Shown here piece after piece: positions 52,290 to 59,838 of a stretch of 64,000 bases of DNA (position 1 is the first letter of the stretch; every line of letters starts with the position of its first letter). The position numbers and the translations under genes are program-made. The stretch is from Arenibacter arenosicollis. Lineage in GTDB: Bacteria; Bacteroidota; Bacteroidia; Flavobacteriales; Flavobacteriaceae. The DNA lies in the NCBI RefSeq assembly GCF_014397245.1, contig NZ_JACLHY010000011.1, forward strand, positions 87,107-151,106, given 5' to 3'. Below the pieces are notes generated by a model that searched no databases, was not told the DNA's origin, and saw only the letters and a list, made by a program, of their open reading frames with translations.

Positions 52290-52598
52290 GAAAACCCCTA
52301 CTCTTTACATAAATTGCTCAATATCCATTAAAAAAGCGACGACCCCATAGGTCGTCGCTTTTTTATTGTACGAATTTTAATATATTTATGTTGAAACTAA
52401 AGTTTTTTCTTACGGGAAAGGAAATAATGAGAATGCAAAACAGACTTAAAAAATTTTAGACGATAGTTTACCAATAAAAATTCAGGTAACTTTTCGGTGG
52501 CATATTACATAAATATATTGTTTTAACCTTAAAATTCATCACGCTTTAATTCAAACTATTATCTTTACCTTCAGAATACAACCATTAACCGCTTTTTA
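52290..52598. other. Intergenic stretch, 309 bp
   Basis: It holds the secA terminator and then AT-rich sequence leading to the histidine kinase. No coding frame is supported. Confidence 0.5.
52330..52364 (+). terminator. Terminator of secA
   Basis: 15-bp perfect stem AAAAAAGCGACGACC (52330-52344) with GGTCGTCGCTTTTTT (52350-52364) and loop CCATA. It starts 41 bp after the stop. Symmetric A- and T-runs make it functional in both directions. Confidence 0.92.
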
Positions 52599-53807
52599 AT
52601 GCAAATACCCATTCAGGATCAGTACCGACTAAAGGACAAAGTCCGTTTAACGTTAAGGGTTAACTATATCTCCTCTGTCCTCTCAATTGTTTTCGGTATT
52701 GTCTGCATATATTTTCTTAAAATCACCCAAATAATCCCAGCTACTTTTATTGTTTTTGGTGTACTAAATTTAGTTAACACCCTTTTGTTCCACAAACATA
52801 AAACACTTGGGTTTACTTATAATTTTACTTCAATAATGGCCTTGGCGGCCTCAGTTATAATTACCTTATACAGCGGCGGAATCAACAGTCCATTTATTTT
52901 TGTACTGGCATTGGTGGTATTTGCCGGATATATCAGCACAAAGGTATATGGAAGGGTTTACCTCAACTTAAATCTGCTTATTATTATCCTTATTTATTCC
53001 CAGAGTATTGCAGAATTTAATTTTACAGAAAACGTGGTCCCTGTTGCTAGTAAAGACATGTTTGCACTTTTTAGTATTCTGTTCTCTGTTTATCTCTTAG
53101 GGGGCGTTATTGGAAAAAATCTCCTTAAAGCACATAACGATCTACACAAGATCCGAAACGAAAATGAAGCCCGTATCAAGGAAAAGGACACTCTTTTAAA
53201 GGAAATACACCACAGGGTAAAAAACAATCTGCAGACGGTATCCAGCTTACTTAGTCTTCAATCCAGAAGTATTGAGGAGCCTAGAATTAAAACCTTGATA
53301 AAAAGCAGTCAAAATAGGGTGATTTCGATGGCTATGGTGCATGAAATGTTGTATATGCGACATGATCTGTCCAAAATTGAATATAAGTCATATGTAGAGG
53401 AGTTAAGCGATTATTTGTTAAGGTCCTTTAAAGGCACTGACAACAATATAACCCTGAACATTATGATTCCAGATGTTAAATTGGGGATAGATACAGCCAT
53501 ACCTTTAGGTCTATTGATCAATGAAGTAATTACCAATGCCCTTAAATATGGAATAAAGGACAACGACGAGGGTGAAATACATATAGAACTTCTAAAGTCC
53601 AATGGTAAGGATTATGTACTTTATATTGGTGACAATGGCGAAGGCTTTCCTGAGAACATAAGCCATAAGAATACAAAATCCTTGGGTTTAAAACTTATCC
53701 ATAATCTGGCCCGACAGTTGAAAGGGACTATAAATAGGGATTTATCAAAAAAAGGCACAAACTACATTGTGAAATTTTCCGATATACAACATAAATTTAA
53801 GACTTAA
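52599..53807 (+). CDS. Orphan sensor histidine kinase, HisKA_2 type
   Basis: 402 aa. About six N-terminal membrane helices (20-185) with hardly any periplasmic loop; a short coiled linker; the H-box KEIHHRVKNNLQTVSSLLSLQ of the HisKA_2/LuxQ-like class; and an HATPase domain with N-box LLINEVITNALKYG, G1 IGDNGEGFPEN and G2 SLGLKLIHNLARQLKG. The sensor probably reads a membrane or intracellular cue. No response regulator is encoded next to it. Confidence 0.92.
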   Translation: MQIPIQDQYRLKDKVRLTLRVNYISSVLSIVFGIVCIYFLKITQIIPATFIVFGVLNLVNTLLFHKHKTLGFTYNFTSIMALAASVIITLYSGGINSPFIFVLALVVFAGYISTKVYGRVYLNLNLLIIILIYSQSIAEFNFTENVVPVASKDMFALFSILFSVYLLGGVIGKNLLKAHNDLHKIRNENEARIKEKDTLLKEIHHRVKNNLQTVSSLLSLQSRSIEEPRIKTLIKSSQNRVISMAMVHEMLYMRHDLSKIEYKSYVEELSDYLLRSFKGTDNNITLNIMIPDVKLGIDTAIPLGLLINEVITNALKYGIKDNDEGEIHIELLKSNGKDYVLYIGDNGEGFPENISHKNTKSLGLKLIHNLARQLKGTINRDLSKKGTNYIVKFSDIQHKFKT

Positions 53808-53912
53808 GCCTTCCACTCCGGCCCATCCAAATTCTAAATAGAATGCTTTTTGGTTTTCCAAATATTTTAGATCGATATTATTTCGATAAAAATATCGTGA
53901 TGGCGTTTTACT

Positions 53913-54032
53913 CTATTCCCTCTCCTGTTTCGCAGGCACTTTTAAAGGACGAAGAATACCCTTAGTTTTGGGAAAAACAATGATATAACTAAGACAAAGG
54001 CATATGGGAACTAAAAGTGCAAATAACATCAT
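53913..54032 (-). CDS. Tiny one-helix membrane protein, partner of small secreted protein copy 1
   Basis: 39 aa: MMLFALLVPICLCLSYIIV is a hydrophobic helix, followed by FPKTKGILRPLKVPAKQERE. A homologous 38-aa frame sits in the same place after copy 2 of the adjacent secreted protein (59702-59818): LxPIC(L/I)CLxY then V(V/I)FPK is shared. Conservation of the protein at two loci argues that it is translated. It lies 52 bp downstream of copy 1 on the same strand. Function unknown. Confidence 0.62.
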   Translation of the reverse strand: MMLFALLVPICLCLSYIIVFPKTKGILRPLKVPAKQERE

Positions 54033-54084
54033 AGTGATCCAATTTGGTACTACCTATTTGGAGTAGTAGATTAATTATTGAGTA

Positions 54085-54309
54085 TTAAGCCAATTTAGCT
54101 TTGTTTAATTTGGTAGTGAAAGACAATTCCTTTGTTACCCTAGAATTTTTGAACATATACAAACGGGCAATACTGTTATCATTTTTCACGGCAACTTTTG
54201 TAACGACACTCTTGGTAACCGTCTCAACCTTTACTTCTCCATGACCGTTTTGAGCTTGAGCAGCTAAACCGATAAAAAGAATAAAGATTAAAGTTAAAAT
54301 GGTTTTCAT
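54085..54309 (-). CDS. Small secreted protein, triplicated family, copy 1
   Basis: 74 aa from the ATG complement of 54307-54309; the longer frame to 54438 is leader that is conserved as DNA rather than protein. Signal peptide MKTILTLIFILFIGLAAQAQ, a Val/Thr-rich middle (VKVETVTKSVVTKVAV), and a conserved tail with ARLYMFKNSRVTKEL and TTKLNKAKLA. It lacks five residues present in copies 2 and 3. No known domain. Followed by a tiny membrane protein. Likely periplasmic or surface-exposed. Confidence 0.75.
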   Translation of the reverse strand: MKTILTLIFILFIGLAAQAQNGHGEVKVETVTKSVVTKVAVKNDNSIARLYMFKNSRVTKELSFTTKLNKAKLA

Positions 54310-54390
54310 GACTTGCGTTTTGTTATATATATAACTTGGGCAAGTGAAATTTTCTAGGTTCTGATTCGTTGAAAAACAGGGTTTTTCGTT
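54310..54390 (-). promoter_or_regulatory. Structured leader/operator region of copy 1
   Basis: Three inverted repeats precede the gene: GTTATATATATAAC (54322-54335, perfect), ACTTG/CAAGT (54334-54345), and GAAAAAC/GTTTTTC (54371-54377 and 54381-54387). In addition ACTTGC (54311-54316) pairs with GCAAGT (54340-54345) to enclose the AT palindrome, so an mRNA leader could fold back onto the bases just before the start codon. The same elements occur before copy 2. Similarity between the loci extends to about 54483. Confidence 0.55.
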
Positions 54391-54651
54391 GAGTTGAAAA
54401 ATGTCTGTTGAAGTGTAAAAAAATACCGCTAAACGCAACGGAACCTAAAATCCTTTCAGCGGTAAAACATGAATTTCAGCGTTTATCCTAGGCTGATAAG
54501 CCAAATAATTAAAATGTTCCTGAGCTAATTGGAGAAATTTGGCTGTTATAAAAACATATCATCCATGACTACCCCAGGCCAACAATAAGTATCGTGCTGC
54601 TTTGCCAATCCCCCTCACAAATTAAATAAATGTTAAAATATTATATCATAT

Positions 54652-54667
54652 CTAAACGATTGTTTAG
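54652..54667. promoter_or_regulatory. Putative TetR operator O1
   Basis: CTAAAC (54652-54657), GATT, GTTTAG (54662-54667), 22 bp before the tetR start. It overlaps TAGTTTTA, a near match to the -7 box, so binding would block tetR's own promoter. The same arms recur at 55270-55293. Confidence 0.7.
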
Positions 54668-54689
54668 TTTTATTCCGTAGTTAGAGATC

Positions 54690-55253
54690 ATGGCAAGAAA
54701 GAAAGCATATATAGAAGAAGAGGTTATTGAAAAGGCGATGCGTTTATTCTGGCGCAACGGCTATGAATCCACCTCTATGCAAATGCTTGAAAAAGAAATG
54801 GGCATCAACAAGTTTTCTATCTATTCTAGTTTTGGAAGTAAGCATGGTGTTTTTTTGGAAAGCCTAAAAAGCTACAAAAAAAAGGTAAATAGCATCCTCG
54901 ATAAATTTAAGAACTCAACCAATGGTGTTGAGGGCATTAAGGAATTTTTTTATGACTCCGTAAACATATGTCATCAAGAAGGAAATCAAAAAGGTTGTTT
55001 AATAAGCAATACCTATAATGAGTTTTCAGAAAGTGAGGATGAATTAGTAAAAGGTGAGATGACTTCATTTATGGATAATCTTAAAACCCTATTGATTGCC
55101 AAATTGAGAATGGATGGAAACAAAGATGAAGAGACTATAACTAAACAAGCTAATTTTTTATTATTGGCCAAACACGGTTTAGCTGCCGCTTCCCGAGTAA
55201 ATAGTAGGCAAGAAATTGAAGACTATATTGAAATGACATTTAAAAACCTTTAA
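54690..55253 (+). CDS. TetR/AcrR family transcriptional regulator
   Basis: 187 aa. N-terminal helix-turn-helix domain (EEEVIEKAMRLFWRNGYEST, then LEKEMGINKFSIYSSFGSKH), followed by a ligand-binding helical domain with one CHQEGNQKGCLI segment holding two Cys that might sense redox state (inference). Palindromes lie on both sides of the gene, so it probably represses itself and the downstream CMD-EthD-DsbA-FabF-HAD genes. The effector is unknown. Confidence 0.9.
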   Translation: MARKKAYIEEEVIEKAMRLFWRNGYESTSMQMLEKEMGINKFSIYSSFGSKHGVFLESLKSYKKKVNSILDKFKNSTNGVEGIKEFFYDSVNICHQEGNQKGCLISNTYNEFSESEDELVKGEMTSFMDNLKTLLIAKLRMDGNKDEETITKQANFLLLAKHGLAAASRVNSRQEIEDYIEMTFKNL

Positions 55254-55269
55254 ACATTTTTTTTAACCG

Positions 55270-55293
55270 ATAACTAAACAATCGTTTAGTTAT
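55270..55293. promoter_or_regulatory. Putative TetR operator O2
   Basis: Perfect 10-bp arms ATAACTAAAC and GTTTAGTTAT around AATC, 24 bp in all, between tetR and the CMD gene. The core CTAAACnnnnGTTTAG is identical to O1. It sits 35 bp before the CMD start, where a promoter is expected. Confidence 0.75.
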
Positions 55294-55327
55294 TTTATAT
55301 CAAGTACAACAATTAAAATTTGAAATT

Positions 55328-55891
55328 ATGACAACATTAAAAGTGCACAACAGTGAAACTGCTCCTGAAGCAAGTAAACCATTATTGGAAAAATCGCAAA
55401 AAGCTTATGGCATGATCCCCGGCCTGCATGGTGTCTTAGCTGGTGCTCCAGAAGTCCTGGATGCCTACCAAAAGCTCCATGAACTATTTGTAAACACATC
55501 TTTTAACGAAGAGGAATTAACCGTAGTATGGCAATCCATAAACGTTGAACACGCATGTCATTATTGCGTACCTGCACATACAGGAATAGCAAAAATGATG
55601 AAGGTAGATAATAGTATTACCGAAGCATTACGTAACGAAACACAGCTTGAAAACCCAAAATTGGAGGCTTTACGCACCATGACATTAACTATTGTTCGCA
55701 ATCGAGGAAACGTAACTCAAGAAAACTTGGAAACATTCTATGCTGCAGGCCATGAACAAAAGCACGTTCTGGAAATCATTTTAGGATTATCACAAAAAGT
55801 AATCAGTAATTATACAAACCATATTGCAAATACACCAATAGATGCAGCTTTCAAAAGTTTTGCATGGAAAAAAGAGACTGTGGAGATATAA
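55328..55891 (+). CDS. Carboxymuconolactone decarboxylase-like (AhpD-type) protein
   Basis: 187 aa. Two-part AhpD-like helical protein with the redox CxxC in EHACHYCVPAHTGIA and the conserved Glu/His arrangement around it; N-terminal PLLEKSQKAYGMIPG as in uncharacterised peroxidase-related enzymes. It is the first gene behind operator O2 and ends at a terminator (55912-55942). Probably a thiol peroxidase-type activity induced by the TetR ligand; inference. Confidence 0.88.
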   Translation: MTTLKVHNSETAPEASKPLLEKSQKAYGMIPGLHGVLAGAPEVLDAYQKLHELFVNTSFNEEELTVVWQSINVEHACHYCVPAHTGIAKMMKVDNSITEALRNETQLENPKLEALRTMTLTIVRNRGNVTQENLETFYAAGHEQKHVLEIILGLSQKVISNYTNHIANTPIDAAFKSFAWKKETVEI

Positions 55892-55911
55892 AATCACAGA
55901 TTAACAGCTTT

Positions 55912-55942
55912 AAACCTTCCGTCTATTCGGAAGGTTTTTATT
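55912..55942 (+). terminator. Terminator after the CMD gene
   Basis: 10-bp stem AAACCTTCCG (55912-55921) with CGGAAGGTTT (55928-55937), loop TCTATT, then TTATTT. It separates the CMD gene from the EthD-like gene, so later genes need read-through or another promoter. Confidence 0.85.
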
Positions 55943-56012
55943 TAAGAAAGGAAATAATAATTAAAAAATGTGATTTAATAAATTCAATTAATATTTAAAC
56001 AAGAAAAAAAAC

Positions 56013-56321
56013 ATGATTAAATTAACAGTAATGTATCCTAATACGGAAGATTTAGAATTCGATAAAAAATATTACACCACTGAACATAGTCAATTACTTT
56101 CAGAGCTTTTGGGCGATGCGGTAAAGACGTCCGATATAAATGTAGGACTTACCGGAGCAAGTCCAGCGCAGCTGGCACCATATGTAGTCATTGCCAACCT
56201 TACTTCCGAATCCTTGGAATCGTTTCAACAGTCTTTTGGAGTAAATGCCGAAAAGATCCTGGCGGATCTACCCAATTTCACAAATGTTAAGCCAGTAGTT
56301 CAAATTAGTGAGGTTTTATAA
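56013..56321 (+). CDS. EthD family reductase-like protein
   Basis: 102 aa. Ferredoxin-like dimeric alpha/beta barrel: KLTVMYPNTEDLEFDKKYY opens with the EthD-type YP...FD..YY pattern, and the LADLPNFTNVKPVVQISEV tail closes it. EthD-like proteins accompany oxidative degradation pathways; the substrate is unknown. It lies between two thiol-redox genes. Confidence 0.85.
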   Translation: MIKLTVMYPNTEDLEFDKKYYTTEHSQLLSELLGDAVKTSDINVGLTGASPAQLAPYVVIANLTSESLESFQQSFGVNAEKILADLPNFTNVKPVVQISEVL

Positions 56322-56407
56322 AACTGACCTATTATTGCATTGGGAAAGGAAGTAAAAATTTGGATTTCTCCCAATATAAAATAGATTATACATTAAAGAA
56401 TAGAATT

Positions 56408-57055
56408 ATGGCCGATAAAATTAAACTGGATATTGTTTCCGATGTGGTCTGCCCATGGTGTACCATAGGTTATAAACGTCTGGAAAAAGCAATAGCTGAA
56501 TTAGGAATAGAAGATCAAATAGAGTTGGAATGGCAGCCTTTTGAACTGAATCCAATTATGCCAAAAGAGGGTCAGAACGTACAAGAGCATCTTACCGAAA
56601 AATATGGTTCTAGTTTGGAAGACCAAAAACGCTCACAGGATTATATGGCCGAGGTAGGGGCAGAACTGGGATTTACCTTCGATTATTTTGATGAAATGAA
56701 GATTGTAAACACTAGGGATGCGCACATTCTATTGGATTATGCAAAGGAAAATGGCAAACAGACCGAACTAAAAATGCGACTTGTAGCTGCTTTTTTTAGT
56801 GAACGAAAAGATGTTTCCAAAAGGGAAGTGCTTCTTCAAGAACTAGAAGTAGTGGGCCTAAATGTGGACGAGGCTATAGACAGATTGGATAGTGACGATG
56901 CGCGTTATCAGGTACAGTCAAAAGAAACCTACTGGCAAAGCCTTGGGGTTTCATCGGTTCCTACAATGGTATTCAATATGAAAAGTGCACTTACCGGAGC
57001 TCAACCCGTTGATGTCTACAAACAAGTGTTAACAGACTTGCTTGAAGAAAAGTAA
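56408..57055 (+). CDS. DsbA family (FrnE-like) oxidoreductase
   Basis: 215 aa. Thioredoxin fold with the active site CPWC in DVVCPWCTIGYKRL, and a helical insertion. The C-terminal GVSSVPTMVFN carries the cis-Pro loop. There is no signal peptide, so it is cytoplasmic like FrnE and related isomerases. The ATG at 56408 is chosen over 56360, because MADKIKLDIVSD starts the fold directly. Part of the TetR-linked cluster. Confidence 0.92.
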   Translation: MADKIKLDIVSDVVCPWCTIGYKRLEKAIAELGIEDQIELEWQPFELNPIMPKEGQNVQEHLTEKYGSSLEDQKRSQDYMAEVGAELGFTFDYFDEMKIVNTRDAHILLDYAKENGKQTELKMRLVAAFFSERKDVSKREVLLQELEVVGLNVDEAIDRLDSDDARYQVQSKETYWQSLGVSSVPTMVFNMKSALTGAQPVDVYKQVLTDLLEEK

Positions 57056-57090
57056 ATAATTAGCTTGGGTATTAACCACAATAAAACCAT

Positions 57091-58332
57091 ATGAAAAGAG
57101 TAGTGATTACAGGATTGGGAGCCTTGACTCCAATTGGAAATTCGGTTGATGAATTTTGGGAAAGTGCCGTAAAAGGCAAAAATGGATTCTCAAAAATCAC
57201 CAAGTTCGACCCCTCTTTGTTTAAAACGACATTCGCCGGTGAATTAAAGGATTTCGCGCCCGAAAAATATCTTGATCGCAATGAAATAAAAAGGAGTGAC
57301 CCCTTTACCCAGTATGCGCTCTGTTCCGTAACAGAAGCATTTGGTGATAGCGGTTTAAACTTGGATACAATTTCTCCTTTTGATATAGGGGTAATTTGGG
57401 GAACTGGTCAGGGCGGTATGAAAACTTTTGAGGAAGAAGTGAAGAATTATACCCAGGGAGGGATGAATCCCCGTTTCAATCCCTTTTTTATACCCAAACT
57501 TTTAGCAAATATGGCATCGGGAATGATTGCTATGAAATTCGGATTAATGGGCATCAATTATACAGCGGTTTCAGCCTGTGCATCATCAAGCTCTGCCATT
57601 ATGGATGCCTTTAACTATATTCGATTAAACAAGGCCAAAGTAATGGTAACAGGGGGGTCGGAAGCGCCCATAACAGAGGCCTCTATTGGTGGCTTCAGCG
57701 CCATGAAAGCTTTATCTACCAGAAATGATGACCCACAAGGGGCGTCAAGACCATTTGATGAAGATCGGGACGGATTTGTTATGGGCGAAGGAGCCGGCGC
57801 CTTAATTCTTGAGGAATATGAACATGCCCAAAAACGCGGGGCAAAAATCTATGCCGAAATAGTAGGAGCCGCAATGACGGATGATGCCTACCACATTTCA
57901 GCCACCCATCCCGAGGGTATCGGTGCAATAAAAGCTATGCAATTAGCCATGGAGGAGGCTAAACTAAATCCGGGAGAAATAAATTACTTAAACACCCACA
58001 CTACTTCTACCCCTGTTGGTGACTTGAGCGAAATAAAGGCTGTGGCAAAAACCTTCAACAATGATTTAGACAACCTCAAAATAAGCGCTACAAAATCCAT
58101 GACCGGGCATTTATTGGGAGCGGCAGGTGCAGTGGAAGCTATTTTATCCATAAAGGCCATTCAAAACAATATTATTCCACCAACAATCAACACCACAAAA
58201 ATTGATTCCAATATCCCCACATCCATGCCTATAGTACTTAAGGAAGCCATTGACCATAACGTAAATGTAGCCATGAGCAACACCTTTGGATTTGGCGGGC
58301 ACAATGCGACGACTATTTTTAAAAAATTATAA
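57091..58332 (+). CDS. 3-oxoacyl-ACP synthase, FabF-type paralogue
   Basis: 413 aa, the exact length of E. coli FabF, with the catalytic triad at the same numbering: Cys163 (SACASSS), His303 (NTHTTSTP) and His340 (SMTGHLLG). Condensing enzyme of fatty acid or polyketide synthesis. There is no acyl carrier protein, reductase or malonyl transferase beside it, and its place behind a DsbA-like gene in a TetR cluster suggests a specialised copy, not the housekeeping fabF. Confidence 0.93.
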   Translation: MKRVVITGLGALTPIGNSVDEFWESAVKGKNGFSKITKFDPSLFKTTFAGELKDFAPEKYLDRNEIKRSDPFTQYALCSVTEAFGDSGLNLDTISPFDIGVIWGTGQGGMKTFEEEVKNYTQGGMNPRFNPFFIPKLLANMASGMIAMKFGLMGINYTAVSACASSSSAIMDAFNYIRLNKAKVMVTGGSEAPITEASIGGFSAMKALSTRNDDPQGASRPFDEDRDGFVMGEGAGALILEEYEHAQKRGAKIYAEIVGAAMTDDAYHISATHPEGIGAIKAMQLAMEEAKLNPGEINYLNTHTTSTPVGDLSEIKAVAKTFNNDLDNLKISATKSMTGHLLGAAGAVEAILSIKAIQNNIIPPTINTTKIDSNIPTSMPIVLKEAIDHNVNVAMSNTFGFGGHNATTIFKKL

Positions 58333-58399
58333 AATCTGGTGTTGTACACTAATGCTGATTTAAACTAAGACCGATTAATATAAAGAAATACAAACTCAT

Positions 58400-59080
58400 A
58401 TGAAACCACCCAAGGTTCTATTTTTTGACGTAAACGAATCCCTATTGGATTTAGGGAATATGAAAAATAGTATAGGGAAGGCCTTAGGGGGCCGAGAAGA
58501 TCTCTTGCCACTTTGGTTTATTACCATGTTGCAATACTCGCTAGTATCGACCGCTAGTAGGCAATATGTAGATTTTGGCACCATAGGAGCCGCCACCTTG
58601 AGAATGGTCGCTGCAAATCATGGAATTCAATTATCAGAGGAAGATGCCAAGGTGGCGCTAACCCCATTGCGCTCCTTACCCACTCACCCGGAAGTAAAGG
58701 CTGCCCTGAAAAATATTAGAAATGCCGGTTATAAAATGGTCTCCTTGACCAACTCCTCCAACAAGGGAGTCGAGATGCAATTTAGGAATGCCGGTCTTAC
58801 CAACTTTTTCGACGAACGATTAAGTATAGAGGATCTTGGAAAATACAAACCCGACAGGGATGTCTATAATTGGGCAGCCAGGAAAATAGGAGTTCAACCA
58901 AATGAATGTATAATGATTGCTGCCCACGGATGGGATATTGCCGGTGCAATGTGGGCCGGTTGGAGAGGTGCGTTTATTGCCCGTCCCGGACAACAACTGT
59001 ATCCTTTGGCTCCACCGCCCGAAATAATTGAACCAGATTTACTTAAAATTTCTGAAAAACTCATCGCATTAAAAAACTAG
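58400..59080 (+). CDS. Type II haloacid dehalogenase-like hydrolase
   Basis: 226 aa. HAD motif I FFDVNESLLDL with the nucleophile Asp, the motif II Ser in VSLTNSSNKG, the Lys of motif III in GKYKPDRDVY, and motif IV-like IAAHGWDIAGAMWAGW. That layout is the (S)-2-haloacid dehalogenase subfamily. Motif I has N-E-S where many members have Y-G-T. Last intact gene of the TetR-linked cluster. Its stop is followed in the same frame by the remnant of another gene. Confidence 0.9.
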   Translation: MKPPKVLFFDVNESLLDLGNMKNSIGKALGGREDLLPLWFITMLQYSLVSTASRQYVDFGTIGAATLRMVAANHGIQLSEEDAKVALTPLRSLPTHPEVKAALKNIRNAGYKMVSLTNSSNKGVEMQFRNAGLTNFFDERLSIEDLGKYKPDRDVYNWAARKIGVQPNECIMIAAHGWDIAGAMWAGWRGAFIARPGQQLYPLAPPPEIIEPDLLKISEKLIALKN

Positions 59081-59248
59081 TATATAGGACACACCTTCAT
59101 CATCGCCACTATCATGGTAGCTCTTTATGTACATTTCCATCCCAACGTACCTACAGAAGTATTGCCCTTTGAGAGTTAACCTTCATACTTAACGGTATTC
59201 TACCTAATATTGACCTTTGTTAATCTATACCTATTTAAAAAACACTGA
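59081..59248 (+). pseudogene. DoxX-like protein remnant
   Basis: In the frame that continues from the HAD stop codon, the sequence reads through IGHTFIIATIMVALYVHFHP and NVPTEVLPF, then one in-frame TAA (59177-59179), then PSYLTVFYLILTFVNLYLF and a stop. This is the C-terminal half of a DoxX-like membrane protein (compare the family pattern YVHxxPxVPaEVLPxxIKPPxIP). The N-terminal half is missing, apparently deleted up against the HAD gene, and the stop splits what is left. Confidence 0.65.
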
Positions 59249-59417
59249 TAAACATGAACTTGTAATATCAAAAGGACTAGATATCCCCAGTATTGATTTG
59301 AGCTTTTTTCAATAACTTGTAACCTCAGCCTACAACTTAGTTAAAACTTAGTGTTGACAGAGTCCATTTAAGAGTCAGTGGTCTACTGGATAAACTTATC
59401 TTAACAAAACGATCGAT
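59249..59417. other. Non-coding stretch between two pseudogenes
   Basis: 169 bp with no supported frame. Probably eroded sequence of the same decaying segment. Confidence 0.4.
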
Positions 59418-59659
59418 ATGAAAACAATGACATGTAAACAATTGGGAGGTGCCTGCGACATACAATTTCACGCCAATACGTTTAAAGAAATGGCAGAACT
59501 AAGCAAAAAGCATGGTATGCAAATGTTTAAGGCGGGCGACAAATAGCACCTAGAGGCCATGAATAAAATGCAGGAACTCATGAAATCACAGGATGCCATG
59601 GCCAAATGGTTTGAAAACAAAAAAAAAAGGAATTTGAAACCCTACCTGAGAATAAATAA
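59418..59659 (+). pseudogene. DUF1059 pseudogene (stop codon plus frameshift)
   Basis: Starts MKTMTCKQLGGACDIQFHAN as DUF1059 proteins do and continues AELSKKHGMQMFKAGDK, then meets an in-frame TAG at 59544-59546. The same frame resumes HLEAMNKMQELMKSQDAMAK and WFENK, and then enters a run of ten A (59619-59628). Eight or eleven A would restore the expected KEFETLPENK and stop at 59657-59659. Two independent lesions make loss of function very likely. Confidence 0.8.
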
Positions 59660-59701
59660 TAAATCATGAAGGATTGAATCTAACCTAAGAACGGCCAAGA
59701 A

Positions 59702-59818
59702 TTATTTATTAAGTTTCATCCGCTTTTTCAGAGCGCCTGTATTATCCGTTGGTTTTGGAAAAACAACCATGTAATTAAGACAGATGCAAATGGGGATTAA
59801 TAGTGCAATTAATATCAC
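59702..59818 (-). CDS. Tiny one-helix membrane protein, partner of small secreted protein copy 2
   Basis: 38 aa from a GTG (complement 59816-59818), the only start after an upstream in-frame stop. ILIALLIPICICLNYMVV is the helix, followed by FPKPTDNTGALKKRMKLNK. Homologous to the 39-aa frame at 53913-54032, with which it shares the LL-PIC-CL-Y and FPK positions. It lies 21 bp after copy 2 of the secreted protein. Confidence 0.58.
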   Translation of the reverse strand: MILIALLIPICICLNYMVVFPKPTDNTGALKKRMKLNK

Positions 59819-59838
59819 AGTGTATTATTTTTATAAGT

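Noticed and set aside
54310..54438. N-terminal extension of secreted protein copy 1 (and the same for copy 2, 60080-60244)
   Set aside because: Both extended frames bury a perfect signal peptide, and the similarity between the loci in this part is better explained by conserved inverted repeats in DNA or RNA.
57091..58332. Type II polyketide cluster around the FabF-like gene
   Set aside because: No chain-length factor, ACP, ketoreductase or cyclase is present nearby; one condensing enzyme is not a cluster.
59544..59546. TAG in the DUF1059 gene as a recoded codon
   Set aside because: The gene also carries a frameshift in an A-run, so simple gene decay is the economical explanation.
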